This document shows, piece by piece, positions 40,999-48,352 of a stretch of 64,000 bases of DNA (the first letter of the stretch is position 1; each line of letters starts with the position of its first letter). The notes beneath the pieces are model-generated. The model saw nothing but the letters and a program-made list of their open reading frames with translations, was not told the origin of the DNA and did not search any database. The translations under genes and the position numbers were made by a program. The stretch covers positions 47,369 through 111,368 of the forward strand of contig CANPXP010000003.1 in assembly GCA_947586255.1 (NCBI GenBank), in the 5' to 3' direction. Origin of the DNA: an uncultured Lachnospiraceae bacterium. GTDB lineage: Bacteria > Bacillota > Clostridia > Lachnospirales > Lachnospiraceae.

Positions 40999-41164
40999 AC
41001 TGATTTTTCTCCTTATCGTAATGATAATCAATTTTTGACAGTTTATTCTCTATTTCCGCACGGTCGATATCGAGATCGTCACAGAGAGCGTCCAGAGAAC
41101 CGTAGGCATCGCGAAGCTTCATATTGAGAAAGCTGAGTAACATTGCAGGATCTTGTGGAATCAT
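40991..41164 (-). CDS. DUF4250 protein
   Basis: 57 residues, starting MIPQDPAMLLSFLNMKLRD, the family signature; the remainder is helical (SLDALCDDLDIDRAEIENKL) with a basic Tyr/Lys tail. Cytoplasmic, function unknown. AAAGGCGG precedes the ATG. It is coupled to the RACo-like gene by an 8-base overlap. Confidence 0.85.
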   Translation of the reverse strand: MIPQDPAMLLSFLNMKLRDAYGSLDALCDDLDIDRAEIENKLSKIDYHYDKEKNQFV

Positions 41165-41266
41165 AAATATACCGCCTTTCGTATCAGTCTGTATGGCAGA
41201 CAGCCGCAAAATCTGCCGGAATCGGCCGCCTGTATCGGTGCGGCATTGCCGCCTGCCCTCTGCGAA

Positions 41267-42337
41267 TCACCGCAGCGCCATCTCCACGCTGTAGTGTGTG
41301 CCGTCGCTTTCGGCCCGCGCCATGCTGCCGCAGATCAGAGGCATCATAGGGGAGAGGTGGCCGATGTCGAGATCCATCAGCACGGGCACGTTGTACTTGC
41401 GTATCGTCTCGTACACGGCGCCGTACTGGTCGAGTCCCATCATCTCCTGCCCGTGGCACAGCGGTCTGCCGATCAAAAAGCCGCTGCAGTGTTCAAACCA
41501 GCCCGCGTGCTCCATCTGCCACATGGCGCGGCGGATGGACATGACGTTCAGATCGCAGGACTCCAGAAACCAGAGAATCCCATCGTCCCGATAGCGCTCT
41601 GCAAATTCCGTCACTCTGTCATACTTCGTTCCCAGCAGATTCACCAGACAGTCCATGCAACCGCCCAGCAGACGTCCTCGCAGTTCGATCTGCGGAGTGT
41701 CGGCCGCTGCGCCGCCCAGGCTCTCCACGTTCGTCCTGCCGTCCGGCAGTATATAGCGGATGACCGACGGCTCAGTCACATTGTAGGGCAGCAGCGGATG
41801 CTCCTCGTCTTTCAGCCACTCCCGCTCCCACTTGTCATAACCCGCAAACCGAAGCCGATGCCCGGTGAGCAACGCCATCGCATCCTGAATCGACGGATGC
41901 CACGGCTCCATGCCAAAGGCGGCGGCGCACGGCCCGTAGATCGAAGCGGTATCGCACAGCGTCGTCAGCAGGAAGGTCATGTTCGTGTTATCCGAAAAGC
42001 CCATATACCACTTCGGGCGCGCCTGCCTTATTTTTTCAAAATCCACGTAGTCCAAGATCTCGCACATCAACTCCCCGCCGCCGCAGGAGATGAGAACGTC
42101 GTTGTCCGCGCTGCAGTAGGACTGCCACAGTTCCGCCCCGCACTTAGGCGGCGTGCTGCTGATGCCGACGCCCTCCTGTGCGTAACAGTTTGGGCCCAGC
42201 TGCAGTCGGTAGCCCATTTCTTTCCATTTGCGCTGCGCATTGTCGAAGGCGCTGAGGTACGGCTCGGTCGCGCAGCCAAAGGAAGGAGCGACGAAGCCGA
42301 TGGTGCCGCCTGGGGATAAAAATTCAGGATATCGCAT
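41267..42337 (-). CDS. S66-family LD-carboxypeptidase
   Basis: 356 residues. Cuts the terminal D-Ala of the tetrapeptide in murein recycling; MccF-type members give immunity to microcin C-like compounds. The nucleophile Ser is in WYMGFSDNTNMTFLL, the Glu in WFLESCDLN and the His in LDIGHLSPMM, giving a complete Ser-Glu-His triad. The length is nearer to the MccF subgroup than to short LdcA. Start at MRYPEFLS (42337), with GGCGGG upstream. Confidence 0.93.
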   Translation of the reverse strand: MRYPEFLSPGGTIGFVAPSFGCATEPYLSAFDNAQRKWKEMGYRLQLGPNCYAQEGVGISSTPPKCGAELWQSYCSADNDVLISCGGGELMCEILDYVDFEKIRQARPKWYMGFSDNTNMTFLLTTLCDTASIYGPCAAAFGMEPWHPSIQDAMALLTGHRLRFAGYDKWEREWLKDEEHPLLPYNVTEPSVIRYILPDGRTNVESLGGAAADTPQIELRGRLLGGCMDCLVNLLGTKYDRVTEFAERYRDDGILWFLESCDLNVMSIRRAMWQMEHAGWFEHCSGFLIGRPLCHGQEMMGLDQYGAVYETIRKYNVPVLMDLDIGHLSPMMPLICGSMARAESDGTHYSVEMALR

Positions 42338-42374
42338 GGTTGTACCCGCCTTTCTCAACCTGTTTTTTCTATAT

Positions 42375-42404
42375 ATAATACAATATAACAGAAAACCGCC
42401 GCAA
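42375..42404 (-). promoter_or_regulatory. Predicted promoter of the S66 peptidase gene
   Basis: TTGCGG (42399-42404) and TATTAT (42375-42380) on the minus strand, 18 bases apart. Confidence 0.45.
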
Positions 42405-42410
42405 TAACGA

Positions 42411-42447
42411 GATGAAACAGGCAGGGCGGCCTTACTTCCGCCCTGCC
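42411..42447 (-). terminator. Intrinsic terminator overlapping the clpB stop codon
   Basis: A perfect 10-bp stem GGCAGGGCGG/CCGCCCTGCC (arms 42438-42447 and 42420-42429) with the clpB TAA in its 8-base loop, followed by TGTTTCAT on the minus strand. The T run is short. Confidence 0.65.
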
Positions 42448-45014
42448 GTCAGTTTTCCGTCCTCCACAGTGATCAGGATCGTGTCCTTTGCGCCCACCTG
42501 ATCCGCCAGAATCAGGCGCGCCGACAGCGTCTCCACATACTTCTGGATATAGCGCTTCAGCGGACGCGCGCCGTAGACGGGATCGTAAGCCTGCTCCGCG
42601 ATAAAGCGCTCTGCCTCCGGCGTCAGCTCAATCGCAAGTTCGCGGTCGGCAAGCCTTCTGTTCAGGTCGGCTACAATCAGGCGGATGATACCGCCGATGT
42701 TGTCCTTCGTGAGCGGCTTGAAGAGAATCGTCTCATCCAGACGGTTGAGGAATTCTGGGCGGAAATGGTTTCGCAGATCGCCCATAACCAGTTCCTCCGC
42801 CTCGGGCGTAATATTGCCCTGCGCGTCAATGCCGTCCAGCAGGTAACTCGCGCCGATATTCGAGGTCATGATCAGAATGGTATTCTTGAAATCCACCGTT
42901 CTGCCCTGGGAGTCCGTGATGCGCCCGTCGTCCAATACCTGCAACAGCACGTTAAACACATCGGGGTGCGCTTTTTCGATCTCATCAAAAAGCACAACCG
43001 AGTAGGGTTTTCTTCTGACCGCCTCAGTCAACTGTCCACCCTCCTCGTAGCCCACATAGCCGGGAGGCGCTCCGATCAGCCTCGACACCGAGTATTTCTC
43101 CATATATTCGCTCATGTCGATGCGCACCATGTTCGCCTCGTCGTCGAAAAGCGACGCCGCCAGCGCCTTGGCCAGCTCCGTCTTGCCGACGCCGGTGGGC
43201 CCCAGGAAAAGGAAGGACCCGATGGGCTTGGTGGGATCCTTGATGCCCGCCTTGGAGCGGATGATCGCCTCCGTCACCTTGGTCACGCCCTCGTCCTGCC
43301 CGATGACACGCTTGTGCAGCTCGTCGTCCAGGTGCAGGGTCTTGTTGCGCTCGCTCTCGGTCAGCTTGGAGACAGGAATCCCCGTCCAGCGGGAGATGAT
43401 CTTCGCGATCTCCTCGTCGGACACACTCTCGTGCACGAGGGACAGATCCTCCCTGCTGATCTTTTCCTCCTCAATCTCCAGCTGCTTTTTCAGCGCCGGC
43501 AGCCTGCCGTAGCTGAGTTCCGCCGCCTTCTCGTAGTCTCCGTCGCGCTGCGCGATCTGGATCTGACCGTTCACTTCGTCGATCTCCTCGCGGATCTTAG
43601 ACAGCTTCTCCACGGACGCCTTCTCGTTCTCCCACTGGGCCATGCGGTTCTTCAGCTCTTCCTTCAGCTCCGCCAGCTCCTTCTGCAGGTTGGCCAGGCG
43701 CTCCCTGCTCAGATGATCGTCCTCTTTTTTCAGGGCCGTCTCCTCTATTTCCAGCTGCATCACCCTGCGCTGCAGTTCGTCCAGCTCCGTGGGCATGGAA
43801 TCCAGCTCCGTCTTGATCAGCGCGCAGGCCTCGTCCACCAGATCGATGGCCTTATCCGGCAGGAAGCGGTCGGAGATGTAGCGGTTGGACAGCACCGCCG
43901 CGCTCACCAGCGCATTGTCCATGATCTTCACGCCGTGGAAGACTTCGTAGCGCTCTTTCAGGCCGCGCAGAATCGAGATGGTGTCCTCCACCGTAGGCTC
44001 ATCCACCATGACCGGCTGAAAACGCCGCTCCAGCGCCGCATCCTTCTCAATATACTGGCGGTACTCATCCAGCGTCGTCGCGCCGATGCAGTGCAGCTCG
44101 CCGCGGGCCAGCATGGGTTTGAGCATATTGCCGGCGTCCATCGCGCCGTCGGTCTTACCCGCGCCCACGATGGTGTGCAGTTCGTCGATGAACAGGATGA
44201 TCTGCCCGTCGCTGTTTTTCACGTCGTCCAGCACGGCCTTCAGCCGCTCCTCAAACTCGCCGCGGTACTTCGCGCCCGCCACCAGCGCGCCCATATCCAG
44301 CGCGAAAATTTTCTTATCCTTCAATCCTTCCGGCACATCGCCGCGGACGATACGCTGCGCCAGTCCTTCCGCCACCGCGGTCTTGCCGACGCCCGGCTCG
44401 CCGATCAGCACCGGGTTGTTTTTCGTTTTTCTGGACAAAATCCGGATCACATTGCGGATCTCGTTGTCTCTGCCAATGACGGGATCAAGCTTCTGGCTAC
44501 GCGCCTTTTCCACCAGATCCTGTCCGTACTTTTCCAGCGTGTCGTAAGTCGCCTCCGGGTTATCCGAAGTCACGCGCTGGTTGCCGCGCACCGTGGACAG
44601 CGCCTGCAGAAAGCGCTCCCTCGTGATGCCGAACTCCCGGAAAATCTCCTTGATCTCCCGGTTAGGACTCTTGATCATGGCAAGGAAAAGATGCTCCACG
44701 GACACATACTCGTCGCCGAGCTGCTTCGCCTCGTCCTCCGCGCCGATCAGCACCTTGTTCAGGTCCTGCCCGATATAGATCTGTCCGCCCTGCACCTTCA
44801 CGCGCTTGTTCAGCCCCTGCTCCACGCGGTTCACGAAATATTCCTTCTGTATCTCCATCTTCTCGATCAGCTTTAAGATCAGGCTGTCGTCGATGGTGAG
44901 CAGACTGTAGAGCAGATGCTCCTGCTCGATCTCCTGGTTGCCGTACTCGTAAGCCAGCTTCTCACAACCCTCCACGGCTTGCATAGATTTCTGGGTAAAT
45001 TTTGTCAGATTCAT
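42432..45014 (-). CDS. clpB: Disaggregase chaperone ClpB
   Basis: Hsp100 that dissolves aggregates with DnaK. 860 residues: N domain (1-145), NBD1 with GEPGVGKTA near 205, the long coiled-coil middle domain (about 400-525, [20 protein letters not shown]), NBD2 with [10 protein letters not shown] near 605, and the C-terminal region. The middle domain and lack of a ClpP-binding loop make it ClpB rather than ClpC. Start at [10 protein letters not shown] with GAGGAGG upstream. Its promoter contains a CIRCE-type operator, into which an integrative element has inserted. Confidence 0.97.
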   Translation of the reverse strand: MNLTKFTQKSMQAVEGCEKLAYEYGNQEIEQEHLLYSLLTIDDSLILKLIEKMEIQKEYFVNRVEQGLNKRVKVQGGQIYIGQDLNKVLIGAEDEAKQLGDEYVSVEHLFLAMIKSPNREIKEIFREFGITRERFLQALSTVRGNQRVTSDNPEATYDTLEKYGQDLVEKARSQKLDPVIGRDNEIRNVIRILSRKTKNNPVLIGEPGVGKTAVAEGLAQRIVRGDVPEGLKDKKIFALDMGALVAGAKYRGEFEERLKAVLDDVKNSDGQIILFIDELHTIVGAGKTDGAMDAGNMLKPMLARGELHCIGATTLDEYRQYIEKDAALERRFQPVMVDEPTVEDTISILRGLKERYEVFHGVKIMDNALVSAAVLSNRYISDRFLPDKAIDLVDEACALIKTELDSMPTELDELQRRVMQLEIEETALKKEDDHLSRERLANLQKELAELKEELKNRMAQWENEKASVEKLSKIREEIDEVNGQIQIAQRDGDYEKAAELSYGRLPALKKQLEIEEEKISREDLSLVHESVSDEEIAKIISRWTGIPVSKLTESERNKTLHLDDELHKRVIGQDEGVTKVTEAIIRSKAGIKDPTKPIGSFLFLGPTGVGKTELAKALAASLFDDEANMVRIDMSEYMEKYSVSRLIGAPPGYVGYEEGGQLTEAVRRKPYSVVLFDEIEKAHPDVFNVLLQVLDDGRITDSQGRTVDFKNTILIMTSNIGASYLLDGIDAQGNITPEAEELVMGDLRNHFRPEFLNRLDETILFKPLTKDNIGGIIRLIVADLNRRLADRELAIELTPEAERFIAEQAYDPVYGARPLKRYIQKYVETLSARLILADQVGAKDTILITVEDGKLTAGRK

Positions 45015-45065
45015 GATATCGCCTCCTCTGCCCTGCAAAGGCACTTTTGTTCTATGAACACTATA

Positions 45066-45094
45066 ACAATATCGCCTTCTGTTAGCAATGTCAA
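45066..45094 (-). promoter_or_regulatory. Promoter of clpB
   Basis: TTGACA (45089-45094) and TATTGT (45066-45071) on the minus strand, 17 bases apart. The -35 lies within the CIRCE element and inside the att core of the inserted element, so integration has kept it intact. Confidence 0.75.
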
Positions 45095-45108
45095 GAGGTG
45101 AGTGCTAA
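45082..45108. promoter_or_regulatory. CIRCE operator (HrcA binding site), one arm imperfect
   Basis: CIRCE is TTAGCACTC-N9-GAGTGCTAA. Here the arms are TTAGCAATG (45082-45090) and GAGTGCTAA (45100-45108) with exactly 9 bases between. The clpB-distal arm is perfect; the clpB-proximal arm matches 7 of 9. HrcA would repress clpB from it and release on heat shock. Grounds: arm identity and correct spacing, and position over the -35. Confidence 0.8.
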
Positions 45109-45125
45109 AATTTTCAGAAAATTTT
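45089..45125. repeat. Left att site of the integrative element
   Basis: The first 27 bases (starting TGTCAAGAGGTGAGTGC and ending TAAAATTTTC) are identical to the right site; then one mismatch (A against T) and nine or ten more matching bases. It contains the distal CIRCE arm and the clpB -35. Confidence 0.85.
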
Positions 45126-45225
45126 TATAAAGCGTTTCAAAGCCTTATTTTTCTGGGGTTTTTTAAATATATACTTTTTAATATCGTTTCAAACTGTTTC
45201 ATTTTTTCACATACTTTTTTAGAAT

Positions 45226-45257
45226 TTGAGGTAAACTTGAGGTAAATTTGAGGTAAA
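45226..45257 (+). repeat. Three arm-type repeats at the left end
   Basis: TTGAGGTAAA occurs at 45226-45235, 45237-45246 and 45248-45257, a strict 11-base period. The same sequence occurs at the right end. The arrangement fits arm-type binding sites for the N-terminal domain of a Tn916-like integrase. Confidence 0.7.
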
Positions 45258-45266
45258 ATATGTCAG

Positions 45267-46454
45267 TCATACAATCATACTTATTTTTTCTAATTTATCA
45301 ATTTCTTTACGGTTTCTCTCTGGTGAAATGTGATTATACACTTCCATAGTCACCGAAATGCGGCTGTGTCCCATAATGTATTGCAGGACTTTGACGTCCA
45401 TTCCTACTTCTGCCATTCTTGTGCAGGCTGTATGCCTTAGAATGTGCGCCGACAAATGGGGCAGTTTGCATTTTATATCAGCACTTATGTTGTGTTTATT
45501 CACAATGTTTTTCAAAACACTATTGACCGCACCAGGCATCATCGGATTATTATTTTTCGTAGAGAAAACAAAATCAGCATATCCGTCTATTACAACCTTT
45601 GTCCTCGTACCAGTTTGAAACTGTTGTTTCTTTTGCTGCAGCAAGGCATGATATACGCTGTTCGTCATCGGTATTTTTCTGATTCCGCTTTCTGTCTTAG
45701 GGCTTTCTGCATAAAAAACATATTTTCCATTTAATTTTTTATAAATAATCTGATGATCGATACTTATTTCCCGATTTTCAAAATCTACATCGTTCCAAGT
45801 CAGCCCTATCGTCTCGCCACAGCGTGCGCCTGTTCCAAGCATAAATATAATCAGCGGCAAATATTGTTGATATACTGCACTTTTTTGAACGAATATCAGC
45901 AGTTCTTCCTGTTCTTGCAATGTCAGTGCAGTCTTCTCTGCAGCATCTTTAGCATAAAATTCTTTCAGACAGCCTTTACTTGGATTTTTTCGGATAATAT
46001 CGTCGTCTATTGCAAGGTCAAAACATGGAGAAATCATACAATCATATGCCTTAATAGTAGAATATTTTAATCCTTTTTGCGCAAGCATTGTATAAAATCT
46101 AAGAATATCCGTTTTCTTAATATCTCCGATACTTTTATTCCCCAGAAAGCTATGTCGTACATGATTATCCCATAATCCCAGATAATTCTCTTTTGTTGAA
46201 TTAGCTAATTTTATTTTGATACTCATATACTTATCAAATTGGTCATTCAGGCTTATGACGGATTTTGAAGTATCTATATTATCCGAAATATCTTTATTGA
46301 TTTGTTTTTCACGCTCCCGCAGTTCAGAAAGGCTATTGGCATATACACATTTTCTCTGCCCGCAAATATTATACTGAAATACATATTTTCCTTCTTTACG
46401 TTGACTTTCCCCCTTTTCCAATACTCTACCGTTCTTATCTTTTCTTCTAACCAT
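45267..46454 (-). CDS. Tn916-type tyrosine recombinase (integrase)
   Basis: 395 residues. Residues 1-60 are the Tn916 Int arm-binding domain (KDKNGRVLEKGESQRKEGKY is its hallmark), followed by a core-binding SAM-like domain (about 90-170) and the catalytic domain with Arg in GTGARCGETIGL, HILRHTACTRMAE, MGHSRISVT and the nucleophile Tyr in MEVYNH. All catalytic residues are present, so it may be active. Start at MVRRKDKN (46454), with AAGGAG upstream. AT-rich, unlike the host. The stop lies next to the left arm repeats. Confidence 0.95.
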   Translation of the reverse strand: MVRRKDKNGRVLEKGESQRKEGKYVFQYNICGQRKCVYANSLSELREREKQINKDISDNIDTSKSVISLNDQFDKYMSIKIKLANSTKENYLGLWDNHVRHSFLGNKSIGDIKKTDILRFYTMLAQKGLKYSTIKAYDCMISPCFDLAIDDDIIRKNPSKGCLKEFYAKDAAEKTALTLQEQEELLIFVQKSAVYQQYLPLIIFMLGTGARCGETIGLTWNDVDFENREISIDHQIIYKKLNGKYVFYAESPKTESGIRKIPMTNSVYHALLQQKKQQFQTGTRTKVVIDGYADFVFSTKNNNPMMPGAVNSVLKNIVNKHNISADIKCKLPHLSAHILRHTACTRMAEVGMDVKVLQYIMGHSRISVTMEVYNHISPERNRKEIDKLEKISMIV

Positions 46455-46546
46455 ACTGACTCCTTTCTTATCGAAAAGAGTATCGCAAAGACAGCATATC
46501 ATATACGATGCCCCTTATCAATAGAACAACCGCTCAAAATCTGAAA

Positions 46547-46744
46547 CTATAAGACATTTCTTTCAAGTAAATATTCTTCAAATTTTTTGCGTTTGATCAG
46601 TGAGTATGTTCCTTTTCTTATAACAAAATCACATTCTGAATCATTTAATAATTCACGAATTTTAGCTTGTCCTATGTGGCTGTACTCTGCCGCCTCCTCG
46701 ACTGTTAATAATAGCTTTTCTGGTATTGGTATTCGTTGTTTCAT
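46547..46744 (-). CDS. Tn916-like excisionase
   Basis: 65 residues: a winged helix-turn-helix of the MerR/Xis type, with LLTVEEAAEYSHIGQAKIRE and a basic wing (VIRKGTYSLIKRKKFEEYL). Size, sequence pattern and position just upstream of the integrase match Tn916 Xis, the directionality factor for excision. AGGAGG lies 9 bases before the ATG. It is co-transcribed with the integrase, with about 90 bases between the genes. Confidence 0.9.
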   Translation of the reverse strand: MKQRIPIPEKLLLTVEEAAEYSHIGQAKIRELLNDSECDFVIRKGTYSLIKRKKFEEYLLERNVL

Positions 46745-47076
46745 GGCATTTTACCTCCTGTTGTTATTGATTGTAAGATAAGTATAATCGAGAGCGTATG
46801 ACATTTTTTTGTCATTTTTTAAATTCTGATAGGATTTGGGAAATGGGATTTTGAAGAATCCCAAAAGAAGGGCTCAAAACGCCAGTAAAATCAAGCTATT
46901 TCTTGTAATGGGAAAAAGGGAAAGGCTAGGGGTAATAGTAAACCCTAGCCTTTGCGGGATATTGCCCATGGCGCAAGCCGTAACGGCGTCCGCTTGCGGA
47001 TTCGCTGCCGCTCATTCCGCCGCGCCCAGACGCCTACGGCTGTTCGCGCGTGGGGCGAGAATGATTCTGTTTTTGT
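46745..47076. other. Non-coding stretch of the element with strong hairpin and GC-rich block
   Basis: No gene that I can support. At 46921-46953 is a perfect 11-bp stem (AAAGGCTAGGG/CCCTAGCCTTT) with an 11-base loop and no good T run, so it is not a clear terminator. At about 46955-47062 the DNA turns sharply GC-rich and contains short inverted repeats (GCCGT-A-ACGGC and CCGC-TT-GCGG). This could be a regulatory RNA, an origin of transfer or part of a lost gene. An open frame across it looks unlike a protein. Confidence 0.4.
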
Positions 47077-47104
47077 TTGACAATTTGTCGAATTATGTTA
47101 GTAT
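47077..47104 (+). promoter_or_regulatory. Predicted promoter of the toxin-like gene
   Basis: TTGACA (47077-47082) and TAGTAT (47099-47104), 16 bases apart. Transcription would begin near 47111, exactly where the 5' pairing arm (47112-47139) starts. Confidence 0.6.
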
Positions 47105-47111
47105 TTTCTTA

Positions 47112-47382
47112 GGACTACAAGACGGTAGGCGGTTAGCCCTCTCCGGAGGGACTGTGACCCTCCGATTACATAGAAACTCGCAAGGGAATCTAAGAAAGGA
47201 GGGCTGAGCCATATGGATATTTTCGGAATGATTGCGGTGCTGAGCTTCGGCTTGACCTGCTTTGGAATCGGATACTCTTTTGGCAAAGATAGTAATAAGA
47301 CACAGAAATAGCCGCCCACCCGTGCAAAGGAAGCGGCTATAGCTGTTTTTCATGAATCGGGCTAACCGTCTATCGGTAGTCC
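47112..47382 (+). promoter_or_regulatory. Long-distance 5'-3' complementarity in the toxin mRNA
   Basis: The predicted 5' end (47112-47139) is complementary to 47359-47382 near the 3' end. CGGTTAGCCC pairs with GGGCTAACCG, and GGACTA pairs with TAGTCC, with partly paired bases and a bulge between. The two arms enclose the whole coding region and ribosome site, as in type I toxin messages that are made in an inactive folded form. Confidence 0.6.
47213..47311 (+). CDS. Small hydrophobic peptide, likely type I toxin (holin-like)
   Basis: 32 residues: starts MDIFGMIAVLSFGLTCFGIG, one membrane helix, then a short Lys-rich tail (GKDSNKTQK). AAAGGAGGGCT lies 8-9 bases before the ATG. Size and layout fit TxpA/Hol-Tox-type type I toxins, which depolarise the cell's own membrane. 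Supporting context: its own promoter, paired mRNA ends, intrinsic terminator and a promoter on the opposite strand at the 3' end. It could instead be a harmless small membrane protein; toxicity is inferred. Confidence 0.6.
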   Translation: MDIFGMIAVLSFGLTCFGIGYSFGKDSNKTQK

Positions 47383-47414
47383 ATTGGGCATCTGTTACTG
47401 CAGATGCCCTTCTT
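47306..47414 (-). ncRNA. Candidate antisense RNA to the toxin mRNA 3' end
   Basis: Start inferred from the minus-strand promoter at 47422-47450. The RNA would begin near 47414 with the same stem as the toxin terminator and run into the 3' end of the toxin gene, giving over 90 bases of perfect complementarity. The 3' end is not defined; a hairpin at 47308-47340 (ATAGCCGC/GCGGCTAT) is the first candidate. This matches the TxpA/RatA arrangement. Confidence 0.4.
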
Positions 47415-47420
47415 TATGTT
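47386..47420 (+). terminator. Intrinsic terminator of the toxin-like gene
   Basis: A perfect 9-bp stem GGGCATCTG/CAGATGCCC (47386-47394 and 47401-47409), 6-base loop, then TTCTTTATGTTT. Confidence 0.85.
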
Positions 47421-47421
47421 T

Positions 47422-47450
47422 AATGTAACATAATATTTAGATTACTGCAA
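47422..47450 (-). promoter_or_regulatory. Predicted promoter of the antisense RNA
   Basis: TTGCAG (47445-47450) and TACATT (47422-47427) on the minus strand with a 17-base spacer, pointing into the 3' end of the toxin gene. Confidence 0.55.
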
Positions 47451-47478
47451 GTGTTTTACTAAAGACCCTCTCTTATTT

Positions 47479-48107
47479 TCATTGAATAAAAGCCCCTTTA
47501 AATTCCTCTCCATAGTCTGCATTTGGATCGAACTCTGAATACGGAAGCTCGCCAGTAGATGGTGTGTACTTACCTTCAGGTAAGGGATTACCCTCGATAT
47601 GATCCGGTACTGATTCGCTGCTTCCGTTAAAAATTTCATCCGGATTAAACCCATTGTCTTCTCTGTACTTTTTCTTCATTTCATCTAATATAGCTTGCCG
47701 CTCTTCCTCTGACACTTGACTCAAATCAACATCTTCCCAGTCAGTGGTATCTTCAGAGGAGGTAGTGTCCTCACCGTTGAGTTCTTCGTCGTACGCTCCA
47801 GCCGCTATATCTTCATCCGAAATAACTCCATCTCTACACCAGACGTTGCGCTCTGGGCGTTTTCAACTGTTTGCGCAATTTCAATATTTGCCTTGGCGAT
47901 TTTCAACGATTCAATAGTTGTCTCAAGTTCGGTGATTTTGTCTTGCAATTCGTTAATCTGATTTTGAGTATTCTCTAATTCTGATTGCAGATTAGCATTT
48001 TCAGATTTAAGAGAAGAATTTGCAGTATATAAATAAATTACACCAATTATTGAAATAACACATACTACAGCTAATATTATTGTTACGATTTTGTTTTTAT
48101 CTTTCAT
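47479..48107 (-). pseudogene. Membrane coiled-coil protein gene of the element, frameshifted
   Basis: The first part (48107 down to a stop at 47805) starts MKDKNKIVTIILAVVCVISI, with a membrane helix, then a long coiled coil (NSSLKSENANLQSELENTQN onwards). A second open frame, shifted by one base and open from about 47860 down to 47479, reads NVWCRDGVISDEDIAAGAYD and continues as an acidic, Pro-rich tail ending EEFKGAFIQ. Together they look like one anchored protein of about 210 residues broken by an indel near 47840. GAGGAAAC lies before the ATG. The second part has no convincing start of its own (a TTG at 47724 is possible). No family recognised. Confidence 0.6.
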
Positions 48108-48206
48108 AGATTGTTTCCTCACTTTCGTATACTACAACACTTATTATATATCCACACCTTACAAATTTCTATTTTTTTTGCGATACTCTTTTCAAATTTT
48201 ATAAAT

Positions 48207-48227
48207 TTGAGGTAAATTTGAAGTAAA
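48207..48227 (+). repeat. Two arm-type repeats at the right end
   Basis: TTGAGGTAAA (48207-48216) and TTGAAGTAAA (48218-48227), again with an 11-base period and in the same orientation as the three left-end copies. Confidence 0.7.
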
Positions 48228-48286
48228 ATACGATCACACAATCTTTAAAGTCCCTAAAAACAAGGCTTTTCAGCACGTTACATCCC

Positions 48287-48323
48287 TGTCAAGAGGTGAG
48301 TGCTAAAATTTTCTGAAAATTTT
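48287..48323. repeat. Right att site of the integrative element
   Basis: Same 27-base core as the left site, including a perfect CIRCE half-site GAGTGCTAA but without the partner arm. It lies about 30 bases beyond the phosphoesterase stop. Confidence 0.85.
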
Positions 48324-48352
48324 AGTTTTTCATCATCAATAAGAGTCGTTTT

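Larger units (their letters stand above)
45089..48324. mobile_element. Small Tn916-type integrative element inserted at the clpB CIRCE site
   Basis: About 3.2 kb of AT-rich DNA bounded by direct repeats at 45089-45125 and 48287-48323. Content in order: three arm-type repeats, Tn916-like integrase, excisionase, a GC-rich structured stretch, a small hydrophobic toxin-like gene with an opposing RNA promoter, a frameshifted coiled-coil membrane gene, and two arm-type repeats. There is no relaxase, no replication gene and no conjugation gene, so it is either a minimal satellite needing help or a remnant of a larger element. Host sequence resumes at clpB on the left and the phosphoesterase gene on the right. 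Confidence 0.85.

Noticed and set aside
42765..44876. Very long open frame on the plus strand opposite clpB (similar ones lie opposite clpC, purD, prfA, MCP and ABC genes)
   Set aside because: These are mirror frames of GC-rich genes: they are Arg/His/Leu-rich, lack ribosome sites and lie exactly antiparallel to well-identified genes.
46836..47207. Plus-strand open frame of 123 codons in the integrative element
   Set aside because: It crosses a strong hairpin, a GC-rich inverted-repeat block and the toxin promoter; its composition is not protein-like and no ribosome site is seen.
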